Source: JALYJG01 sp033763555 (GTDB lineage: Bacteria; Pseudomonadota; Alphaproteobacteria; UBA9219). Taken from it: DNA of 9,171 nt. The stretch lies in assembly GCA_033763555.1 (NCBI GenBank), contig JANRKK010000028.1, forward strand, positions 1 to 9,171, in the 5' to 3' direction. Below are positions 1 through 5,534 of this stretch, piece after piece (position 1 is the first letter of the stretch; each line of letters starts with the position of its first letter). The notes under the pieces were generated by a model. That model did not search any database, had not been told where the DNA came from, and saw only the letters and a program-made list of their open reading frames with translations. A program made the translations under genes and the position numbers.

Positions 1-345
1 TGTCGGGCCGAGATACATGGTGCCCAACTCAAACGGGCGGGAAGCATCGGCATGTACACGGAAGGAGTTTCCATCTTTAAGGCGACAGGTAAAAAACCCC
101 GCTTCCTGCCATGTGCCATTGGCCAATTTTTCATCAGCCTGGGTGCGCAATTTCGTAAGGTGATCGAAAACTTCTGCCGATTCAGGAGCCTTGTTGCGAT
201 CGGGGTGCCATTTTCGTACCAGTTCACGATAGGCTGATGTTATGCAGTCGGAGTCTTTGAGGAAAAGAACTTCCGGCTGGTCGAACTGAATCCCCAGAAT
301 CTGATCGGCTGTCAGATCAAGCCGTTTATCGTAAAGAGACTGCAT
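1..345 (-). CDS. J-domain (DnaJ-like) protein, N-terminal 115 residues, cut by window edge
   Basis: Reading the minus strand from ATG at 345-343 gives 115 codons with no stop up to the window edge, starting MQSLYDKRLDLTADQILGI. Residues about 13-80 match a J domain: helix I (ADQILGI), helix II (AYRELVRKW), the diagnostic HPD tripeptide at residues 47-49 followed by RN, then a helix III-like stretch (VFDHLTKLRTQADEKL). The stretch between helix I and helix II is somewhat longer than in classical DnaJ. In this family HPD stimulates the ATPase of Hsp70/DnaK, so a cochaperone role is likely. The part beyond residue 80 is not a Gly/Phe linker or zinc finger that I can see, so this is not DnaJ itself; the partner or substrate is unknown. 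An AGAGGG ribosome binding site sits 4 bases before the start. It lies about 260 bp from a tRNA-derived attachment scar, so it could be cargo of an integrated element. Confidence 0.85.
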   Translation of the reverse strand, partial: MQSLYDKRLDLTADQILGIQFDQPEVLFLKDSDCITSAYRELVRKWHPDRNKAPESAEVFDHLTKLRTQADEKLANGTWQEAGFFTCRLKDGNSFRVHADASRPFELGTMYLGPT

Positions 346-352
346 GAAACCC

Positions 353-387
353 TCTGCCTGCATGAATTGTTTTCATGTTAAGGCAGA
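353..387 (-). promoter_or_regulatory. Imperfect hairpin in the leader of the J-domain gene, touching its ribosome binding site
   Basis: Arms TCTGCC (353-358) and GGCAGA (382-387) enclose a second pair, CATGAA (361-366) and TTCATG (372-377), around a 5-base loop, with a small asymmetric internal loop between the two stems. In the minus-strand transcript the last stem strand runs into the AGAGGG ribosome binding site of the J-domain gene. A leader structure affecting translation is possible; this is inference from the fold only. Confidence 0.35.
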
Positions 388-504
388 AGCTTGCGGAGGA
401 TCGTCGGCGCAGTCTTAAAGCGTGTGAAGGGAACCACACCTCGGCATCAGGAAATGTATTTTTGAGTGGAGGGGATCACAGGGGGTGTGAATGAGGCCAC
501 AATT

Positions 505-528
505 AACTTATTACACTGTAATAAAGTT
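505..528. repeat. AT-rich inverted repeat, nearly perfect
   Basis: AACTTATTAC (505-514) faces GTAATAAAGTT (518-528) across a 3-base centre ACT. The two arms are complementary apart from one extra A in the right arm. It is not followed by a clear T-run, so an operator or recombination-associated site is as likely as a terminator. Function unknown. Confidence 0.4.
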
Positions 529-573
529 TATCCTAGCCCATAGAAATTTTGAGACATCTGCAAAAATCAGAAG

Positions 574-600
574 CATCCAATACATTGATTGTATTGGATG
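574..600. repeat. Perfect 11-bp inverted repeat with 5-base loop, next to the tRNA fragment
   Basis: CATCCAATACA (574-584) and TGTATTGGATG (590-600) are exact reverse complements separated by TTGAT. The repeat ends 8 bases before the tRNA anticodon-loop sequence begins. A short T-run (606-610) follows on the plus strand, so a weak terminator is possible, but the stem is AT-rich. A protein-binding dyad at the end of an integrated element is the other reading. Confidence 0.6.
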
Positions 601-608
601 GAGCGTTT

Positions 609-653
609 TTCGGGAGGCAGGGGCCGGAGGTTCGAATCCTCTTTCCCCGACCA
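609..653 (+). pseudogene. 3' half of a tRNA-Pro(CGG) gene, probable attachment-site scar
   Basis: The sequence aligns position by position with the 3' half of a proline tRNA: anticodon loop TTCGGGA (609-615, anticodon CGG, G at position 37), 3' anticodon stem GGCAG (616-620), variable loop GGGCC (621-625), T stem GGAGG (626-630), T loop TTCGAAT (631-637), closing strand CCTCT (638-642), 3' acceptor strand TTCCCCG (643-649), discriminator A650 and encoded CCA (651-653). The matching 5' half (acceptor CGGGGAA, D arm, CTGCC) is absent from the 608 bases upstream. A break exactly at the anticodon loop is the usual result of integration by a tyrosine recombinase into a tRNA gene: the element restores the tRNA at one end and the displaced 3' part remains at the other. 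Because the fragment keeps its terminator, the element side is probably to the left. It cannot make a functional tRNA alone. Confidence 0.85.
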
Positions 654-658
654 GTTTT

Positions 659-838
659 TTATCCTCCAGGGGCCGGAGGATTTTCTTTTGTTTGCTTTTT
701 ATTATAGGGCCTTAATTGAGCGCGTAGGCGTGCAATTTCCTTACTATGATCTGGCCCGCCTCTGTCCGCTTCAGATAGAAAACATGCTAGGTCTGTTCGC
801 ATTCTTATGACGTCAAGGGGTTCGCTTGGTGTTGGCAT
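659..838 (-). CDS. Small hypothetical protein, 59 residues
   Basis: The frame starts at ATG 838-836 (MPTPSEPLDVIRMRTDL) and ends with TAA at 661-659. A strong ribosome binding site, GGGAGGAAG, lies just upstream of the start, and a candidate promoter sits at 879-908, so expression is plausible. An upstream in-frame ATG at 904 has no such site and would place the promoter inside the gene, so I prefer 838. The product is hydrophilic and charged, with no membrane segment, signal peptide or cysteine motif; residues about 25-48 could be one helix (SEADRGGPDHSKEIARLRAQL). The last seven residues (NPPAPGG) are encoded by the DNA of the opposing terminator hairpin, which is odd. Codon use is less GC-biased than in the flagellar genes. 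I do not recognise a family; it could also be a chance frame. Confidence 0.45.
   Translation of the reverse strand: MPTPSEPLDVIRMRTDLACFLSEADRGGPDHSKEIARLRAQLRPYNKKQTKENPPAPGG
661..690 (+). terminator. Rho-independent terminator following the tRNA-Pro fragment
   Basis: ATCCTCC (661-667) and GGAGGAT (675-681) form a perfect 7-bp stem with loop AGGGGCC, followed on the plus strand by a T-rich run (TTTCTTTT). It begins 8 bases after the CCA end, where a native tRNA terminator is expected. On the minus strand the following sequence is A-rich in the DNA template sense and not U-rich in RNA, so it acts rightward only. Confidence 0.75.
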
Positions 839-999
839 GGTTACTTCCTCCCGATAAATAGAAAACGAAATATAGGGGAGTATAGACACGAATCTTGAAT
901 TCATCCAAGCACCTCAGTTTTAATTTTTTAATCTTTATGAATCCGGGGTTATGCCGAGTCTTCATTAACCATCATTATCTGTATAGGCATCGGCAATTT
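839..999. other. Intergenic region downstream of flhA with three GANTC sites and a TTAACCAT motif
   Basis: GANTC sequences lie at 890-894, 939-943 and 956-960, and TTAACCAT at 965-972. In Alphaproteobacteria GANTC is the CcrM methylation site, and TTAACCAT resembles a described CtrA half-site. I see no strong terminator after flhA here. The binding assignments are inference from motif resemblance. Confidence 0.35.
879..908 (-). promoter_or_regulatory. Candidate sigma-70-type promoter for the small gene at 659-838
   Basis: On the minus strand TTGGAT (908-903) and TATACT (884-879) are separated by 18 bases and resemble -35 and -10 boxes. Transcription would start near 872, leaving about a 30-base leader with the GGAGG site. 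A GANTC site (890-894) lies in the spacer. Confidence 0.4.
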
Positions 1000-3102
1000 T
1001 TAAACCTGTCCCAACGTCTTGATCTTTGCCTTCGGGTAGATTTCGTTCTGCGACAAAACGGTTGTTGAAGGGCGGAAACGTTCGATAACCGAGCGTACAT
1101 AGGGGCGGATGCCCGGACTGGTCAACAGTACTGGAGAGTCGCCCATCATTGCGTGGCGGTCATAGGCCTGGCGGATGCTGCTGATGAATTGCTGCAGCTT
1201 GCTGGGGGGCATGGCCAATTGCCTTGCGTCGCCTTCACCCATGATAGCTTCGGCGAAGCCCATTTCCCATTCCGGCGAAAGGGTGATGAGCGGGATATAA
1301 CCCATTTCATTCGTGTTGGCGTCCGAGATCTGCCGCGAAAGCCGCGAGCGCACATGCTCGGAAATCGCTGCGAGATTACGAGTAATGCCGCTGGCTTCGG
1401 AAATACCTTCGAGAATAGTTGGCAGGTCGCGGATGGAAATGCGCTCGGCCAACAGGTTTTGCAGCACGCGCTGCAACCCGCTGACCGTAACCTGGCCGGG
1501 GATGACATCGGCAACCAGCTTCTGCTGCTCCTTGCTGAGTTCGTCCAGAAGCTTTTGCGTTTCGGCATAAGACAGAAGTTCGGACATATTGTCCTTCACG
1601 ACTTCGGTCAGATGCGTGGTGATAACCGTCGGTGGGTCGACGACAGTGTAGCCTTTGAACAGGGCCTCCTCGCGGTAGGTTGGGTCGATCCACATGGCGG
1701 CAAGCCCAAAGGTCGGTTCGACGGCAGTTTCGCCGGGCAAGGCAATCGCCGCGCCCTTCGGATCCATAACCAGCAGCATGCCGGGCCGCAATTCACCGCG
1801 GCCTGCTTCGATTTCCTTAGCACGGAGAACATAGGTGTTCGGTGGTAGTTGCAGATTGTCCTGAATCCGCACAGCGGGCATGACAAAGCCCATGTCGGAC
1901 GCCAGCTGCCGTCGCAGGCCCTTGATCTGGTCGGTTAGACGCTGTCCTGCTTCGCTATTGATCAGGCCGAGCAGGGCATAGCCAAGCTCCAGACGGATCA
2001 TGTCGATGGAAAGCGAGCGCGCAATCGGCTCCTCCGCCATAGCAGCAGGCAGAGCCTTGTCGGCTTCGACACCTGCGGCCTCGGCTGCACGTTCACGCGC
2101 CTGTTTGGTAAGAATAAAGGCCACAAAGCCTGCGATGCCGCCTAAAGCTGCAAAGGGCAGGAACGGCATGCCAGGCACAATCGCCAGTGTCACAAGCATG
2201 GCCGAGCTGAGGCCCAGAGCGCTGGGGTAGCCGCCCAACTGGCTAATAAGAGCCTTATCGGTTGAGCCGCCGACATTCGCCTTGGAAACAAGCATGCCTG
2301 CCGCCACAGAAACGAGCAGGGCAGGAATTTGTGTGACAAGCCCGTCACCGACCGTAAGACGCACATAGGTATCGGCAGCCTGCAGTACGGGCATGTCATG
2401 CCGGAAAGCGCCGATGGTAATACCACCCACAGCATTGATGAAGGTGATAACGAGGCCCGCCACGGCATCCCCGCGCACGAACTTTGCCGCACCGTCCATC
2501 GAACCGAAGAAGTTGCTTTCATCTTCCAGATTTTTACGGCGTTGCCGCGCATCATCTTCATTGATCAGGCCGGAGGAGAGATCCGCGTCGATCGCCATCT
2601 GTTTGCCAGGCATGGCGTCAAGGGTGAAGCGTGCTGCGACTTCGGCGATACGGCCCGAACCTTTGGTGATGACGACGAAATTAACAACCGTGAGGATGAT
2701 GAAGACAATCACGCCGATAATAAAATCGCCACCCATCACAAGGCTGGCGAAAGCCTGGACGACACTACCCGCCGCATCCGTGCCTTCATTGCCGTGCGTG
2801 AGGACAAGGCGTGTTGTTCCCAAATTCAGCGACAGGCGCAGCAGTGTGGCGATCAGCAAAACAGTCGGAAAAGAACTAAATTCAAGCGGGCGCCCGATGA
2901 ACAGAACCGTCATCAGGATAACGACAGAGAAAGTAATGGAAATTGCCAAGCCGAAATCGACGGCAAATGGTGGAATCGGCAGTACCAGCACCGACAAGAT
3001 GATCATCAGGCCGATGCCGAGCCACACCTCGCCGCGTTTGAAGATTCCGTTTAGGAAATCAACGCCTTCAGCGGAGCCAGCCGTGGTTGCTTGATCGGTC
3101 AT
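1000..3102 (-). CDS. flhA: Flagellar type III export gate protein FlhA
   Basis: A 700-residue protein, the usual FlhA length. The N-terminal half holds about eight hydrophobic segments, for example near residues 26-48, 50-70, 112-138, 203-224, 284-306 and 310-333, making the inner-membrane export channel. Family landmarks include the FHIPEP stretch PTVLLIATLLRLSLNLGTTR (79-98), the cytoplasmic loop DAMPGKQMAIDADL (142-155), and RGDAVAGL (200-207), whose D202 appears to match the conserved Asp208 of the Salmonella protein. Residues about 340-700 are the cytoplasmic domain that forms a nonameric ring and docks chaperone-substrate complexes. FlhA couples proton flow to export of rod, hook and filament subunits. 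It starts 22 bp after flbD, so it is probably co-transcribed. ATG at 3102 has only a weak GTGAG ribosome binding site, which lies inside a 13-bp palindrome. It is the last flagellar gene here; flhB is not in the window. Confidence 0.97.
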   Translation of the reverse strand: MTDQATTAGSAEGVDFLNGIFKRGEVWLGIGLMIILSVLVLPIPPFAVDFGLAISITFSVVILMTVLFIGRPLEFSSFPTVLLIATLLRLSLNLGTTRLVLTHGNEGTDAAGSVVQAFASLVMGGDFIIGVIVFIILTVVNFVVITKGSGRIAEVAARFTLDAMPGKQMAIDADLSSGLINEDDARQRRKNLEDESNFFGSMDGAAKFVRGDAVAGLVITFINAVGGITIGAFRHDMPVLQAADTYVRLTVGDGLVTQIPALLVSVAAGMLVSKANVGGSTDKALISQLGGYPSALGLSSAMLVTLAIVPGMPFLPFAALGGIAGFVAFILTKQARERAAEAAGVEADKALPAAMAEEPIARSLSIDMIRLELGYALLGLINSEAGQRLTDQIKGLRRQLASDMGFVMPAVRIQDNLQLPPNTYVLRAKEIEAGRGELRPGMLLVMDPKGAAIALPGETAVEPTFGLAAMWIDPTYREEALFKGYTVVDPPTVITTHLTEVVKDNMSELLSYAETQKLLDELSKEQQKLVADVIPGQVTVSGLQRVLQNLLAERISIRDLPTILEGISEASGITRNLAAISEHVRSRLSRQISDANTNEMGYIPLITLSPEWEMGFAEAIMGEGDARQLAMPPSKLQQFISSIRQAYDRHAMMGDSPVLLTSPGIRPYVRSVIERFRPSTTVLSQNEIYPKAKIKTLGQV

Positions 3103-3115
3103 GCGTGACTCACGC
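3103..3115. repeat. 13-bp perfect palindrome between flbD and flhA containing a GANTC site
   Basis: GCGTGA (3103-3108) and TCACGC (3110-3115) flank a single central base, directly against the flhA start codon. The centre contains GACTC, a GANTC methylation-type site. With a one-base centre it cannot fold well as RNA, so if functional it would act as a DNA dyad; it also covers the position where the flhA ribosome binding site should be. Confidence 0.45.
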
Positions 3116-3124
3116 TTGTCTTAA

Positions 3125-4483
3125 TTACGAAACGGCCCGTTCCTCGCCCGTTGCCGACGGTACGACGACGCCCTCTTCGCCATATTGCTTTAATTTATTG
3201 CGCAACGTGCGGATGGAGATGCCAAGGATATTGGCGGCATGCGTGCGGTTGCCGAGGCAGTGCTGCAGTGTGTCGATGATCAGATCACGTTCTACATCTG
3301 CCACCGTGCGGCCAACCAGCTTGCTGTTTCGTTCGCTAAGTTCGGCGGCGATGCCCGCAGGCGACAAGCCTTCGGGGGCGAAGCCTTGGCCCGACAGCAT
3401 GACGGCATCGGGTTCAATCTGGCTACCCTGCGCCAGAAGAACGGCGCGATGCATGGTGTTTTCCAGTTCGCGTACATTGCCGCGCCAGTGATGGGCTTGC
3501 AGTTGACCCAAGGCTTCGGTTGACAGGGGGCGGTTGGAAATGCCATTTGCAGCTGCGTATTTTCCTGCAAAATATTCAGCAAGCGGTACGATATCCGCCG
3601 GGCGCTCGCGCAATGGCGGCATATTGACGTTGACAACATTCAGCCGGAAATAAAGATCTTCGCGGAACTTCTTGGCTTTCACCTCGGCTTCCAGATCGCG
3701 GTTGGAAGTGGCGATCAGGCGGATATCAATCTTGATCGGCTGAGTGCCACCGACGCGATCAATCTCGCGTTCCTGAATGGCGCGCAACAGCTTGGCTTGT
3801 AGGCGCTGATCCATTTCACTGATTTCATCGAGCAGCAGCGTGCCGCCGCTGGCTTCCTCAAATTTACCGATACGGCGTGCTACGGCGCCTGTAAACGCGC
3901 CTTTTTCGTGGCCGAATAATTCTGATTCCAGAAGATTATCGGGTATCGCCGCGCAATTGACCGACACAAAATTGGCCATAGCCCGACGGCTCTTGCGGTG
4001 AACAAAACGGGCCATGACTTCCTTGCCCGTGCCGGATTCCCCGGTGATAAGGATGGAGGCATCGCTGTTCGCTACGCGCTCCGCGAGCTGCAGCAGAGGC
4101 TGCATGATCGAGTCACGGGCAATAAAGGTGGAATCTTCCTCGGCCACAGCCTGCAGGACGGCAGCGATAAGTTCGGCATCCGGGGGCAGGGGGACATATT
4201 CCTTGGCTCCGGCGCGAATGGCGCGCACGGCGGCGCTGGAATCCGTGCCGATGCCGCAGGCAACGACCGGAACAACGATATGTTCGGATTTCAGGCTGAC
4301 GATCAACTGGCCGATATCCAGCACGATATCGCACATCACAAGATCGGCACCTTGCCCGTTGCGCAGCGCGTTTAGGGCACCCGATACGCTGTCGATATGC
4401 GCGACCTTGGCCCCGCGCTGGACGGCAATCCGCCCCGCGGTGGCAATGTGACCTTCCATCTGACCGACGATTAAAAGACGCAT
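3125..4483 (-). CDS. flbD: Sigma-54-dependent flagellar transcription activator FlbD
   Basis: A 452-residue NtrC-family protein. Residues 1-115 are a receiver-like domain, 140-370 the AAA+ ATPase domain, and about 412-434 a Fis-type helix-turn-helix (HAANILGISIRTLRNKLKQY). The ATPase has Walker A GESGTGKE (148-155), the sigma-54-contacting GAFTGA loop (195-200), Walker B LLLDE (216-220), sensor I SNRDL (260-264), the LRERPADI segment (291-298) and sensor II WRGNVREL (333-340). The receiver lacks the N-terminal acidic pair (strand 1 reads RLLIVGQME) and the conserved lysine near residue 98 (EYVPLP), keeping only an aspartate at 52, so normal phosphorylation is doubtful. That degenerate receiver plus its place after fliN identifies FlbD. 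In Caulobacter FlbD is controlled through FliX, activates class III/IV flagellar promoters and represses fliF. It starts 25 bp after fliN, preceded by AAGGATAGGAAAA. Confidence 0.95.
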   Translation of the reverse strand: MRLLIVGQMEGHIATAGRIAVQRGAKVAHIDSVSGALNALRNGQGADLVMCDIVLDIGQLIVSLKSEHIVVPVVACGIGTDSSAAVRAIRAGAKEYVPLPPDAELIAAVLQAVAEEDSTFIARDSIMQPLLQLAERVANSDASILITGESGTGKEVMARFVHRKSRRAMANFVSVNCAAIPDNLLESELFGHEKGAFTGAVARRIGKFEEASGGTLLLDEISEMDQRLQAKLLRAIQEREIDRVGGTQPIKIDIRLIATSNRDLEAEVKAKKFREDLYFRLNVVNVNMPPLRERPADIVPLAEYFAGKYAAANGISNRPLSTEALGQLQAHHWRGNVRELENTMHRAVLLAQGSQIEPDAVMLSGQGFAPEGLSPAGIAAELSERNSKLVGRTVADVERDLIIDTLQHCLGNRTHAANILGISIRTLRNKLKQYGEEGVVVPSATGEERAVS

Positions 4484-4508
4484 CTTTCTATTTTCCTATC
4501 CTTGGTTA

Positions 4509-4841
4509 TCAGGCGCTACGATCTGATTTGATGATTTCCGTCATGGTGATGCCTAGGCGGTCTTCGACGACGACCACTTCGCCGCGCGCCACCAGGCGGT
4601 TGTTCACATAGATGTCGATGGCTTCGCCGACCTTGCGGTCGAGTTCGATCACCGCGCCGCGGCCGAGCTTCAGCAGATGACTGACTTGCATTTCAGCCTT
4701 GCCGAGAACGGCGGCAACTTCGACCGGAATGCTGTAAACGGCATCCAGATCATTGACATTGATCGGCGGACCATCCTTGGGCGTTTCGCCGGGGTTGGCT
4801 TCCAGTTCGGTCAGCGTGAGGGACTCTTTATCATCGGCCAT
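4509..4841 (-). CDS. fliN: Flagellar motor switch protein FliN
   Basis: A 110-residue protein, within the usual FliN range. Residues about 1-30 are an acidic, flexible leader; residues about 32-105 form one SpoA (surface presentation of antigens) domain with the family core VEVAAVLGKAEM, LLKLGRGAVIELDRKVGE, DIYVNNRLVARGEVVVVEDRLGI and a final TEII. FliN forms the bottom of the C-ring with FliM, takes part in rotation switching and binds FliH to bring export complexes to the gate. The start ATG 4841 lies only 3 bp after the stop of the fliH-like gene, with its AGGAG site inside the last codons of that gene, so translation is probably coupled. No fliM is present in the window. Confidence 0.95.
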   Translation of the reverse strand: MADDKESLTLTELEANPGETPKDGPPINVNDLDAVYSIPVEVAAVLGKAEMQVSHLLKLGRGAVIELDRKVGEAIDIYVNNRLVARGEVVVVEDRLGITMTEIIKSDRSA

Positions 4842-4844
4842 GGC

Positions 4845-5534
4845 TTACTCCTGACTTGGCGGTGGATTCGGGTTCGGTTCGGGTGCGACAACATTTTCAA
4901 CATTCTGCCATGCGGCTTCAGTATTGCGTTCGATGCCACCATCGGCCCATTCAATACGGCAGTCATTAAGGGCGATGCCCGCATCAGCAAGGACGACAAC
5001 CTTGCCCGCATAGGCTTTCTGCACGGTAATTTCGTGAATCTTGGTGTTGACGTCGTCGAACTGGGATTCATGCACGCGCACCACAAGGCGCGGCTCATGC
5101 AACATGCCGCCTATGGCATCGGCCAGTAGCGCCTGAATTTCCTGTAACCCTTCGCGAGAGGTGAAGTCGGGCAGGATTTTGCGAGCAACAGCAAGAACGG
5201 CGCGGCGCAATTCATCTTCCTGCGATTTGTGAACGGCCTGAAAATTCTCAATCAGCTGAAGCATCCGGCCTTCCATCTGGGAAAGCGTGGTCTGCAGCCT
5301 GTGGGCTTGTTCGTCCGCGCCTGCTTTTTTCCCGGCGGCAAAACCTTCGTCCCACGCCGCCTTTTTCAGGGCATCGACCTGTTCCGGGCGCAGGGTCACG
5401 GGTTTCCGATCACGCTCCGGCGTGCGGTGAATTTTTTTTCCGTCCTCAAAGGAACGGTCGAACATGAATTTGCGGATCGGTGTATCGGTCATGGTCGATG
5501 TTACATCTGTTCCGGGGTTAGTAAACAAGTTCAT
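4845..5534 (-). CDS. fliH: FliH/FlbE-type flagellar export regulator
   Basis: A protein of 229 residues from the chosen start. FliH-family proteins dimerise, bind and restrain the export ATPase FliI and tether it to FliN. Visible features: an N-terminal conserved segment RKFMFDRSFEDG (21-32), a GxxxG-type run EGFAAGKKAG (63-72; Gly 64, 68, 72) typical of FliH helices, a helical central region (about 75-125), and a C-terminal domain ending in NDCRIEWADGGIERN (190-204), a FliH hallmark. A proline-rich tail follows. In the Caulobacter operon the gene at this place is called flbE. The start is uncertain. ATG 5534 overlaps the end of fliG by 17 bases and has GAGG very close upstream; ATG 5492 (215 residues, MTDTPIRKFMFD) begins nearer the conserved segment but has no clear ribosome binding site; ATG 5543 is also in frame. 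fliI is not in the window. Confidence 0.88.
   Translation of the reverse strand: MNLFTNPGTDVTSTMTDTPIRKFMFDRSFEDGKKIHRTPERDRKPVTLRPEQVDALKKAAWDEGFAAGKKAGADEQAHRLQTTLSQMEGRMLQLIENFQAVHKSQEDELRRAVLAVARKILPDFTSREGLQEIQALLADAIGGMLHEPRLVVRVHESQFDDVNTKIHEITVQKAYAGKVVVLADAGIALNDCRIEWADGGIERNTEAAWQNVENVVAPEPNPNPPPSQE

Larger units (their letters stand above)
346..608. other. Intergenic stretch without a convincing gene, rich in inverted repeats
   Basis: No reading frame here looks real: the plus-strand frames that cross it run through the tRNA fragment and give a typical spurious translation. The stretch holds the leader hairpin at 353-387, a small GTGTG/CACAC repeat (422-426 and 435-439), a dyad at 505-528 and a perfect 11-bp hairpin at 574-600. 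If the scar at 609-653 is correctly read, this is the edge of an integrated or decayed element, where recombinase arm sites or element-end sequences would be expected. I see no integrase gene. Confidence 0.5.

Noticed and set aside
346..653. A tRNA-Pro interrupted by an intron at the anticodon loop, or a split tRNA.
   Set aside because: No matching 5' half (CGGGGAA acceptor, D arm, CTGCC stem) is found upstream in the window; the few CTGCC occurrences lack any D arm or acceptor before them.
491..810. Two plus-strand reading frames (491-715 and 589-810) running through the tRNA fragment and terminator.
   Set aside because: The translation AGAGGSNPLSPTSF is the known artefact of reading a tRNA 3' end as protein; there is no ribosome binding site and no coding bias.
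1153..3094. Long plus-strand frames opposite flhA (for example 1153-1848, 2329-3054, 2393-3094).
   Set aside because: They are antisense shadows of a strongly recognised gene, with low-complexity arginine/alanine/serine-rich translations and no family resemblance.
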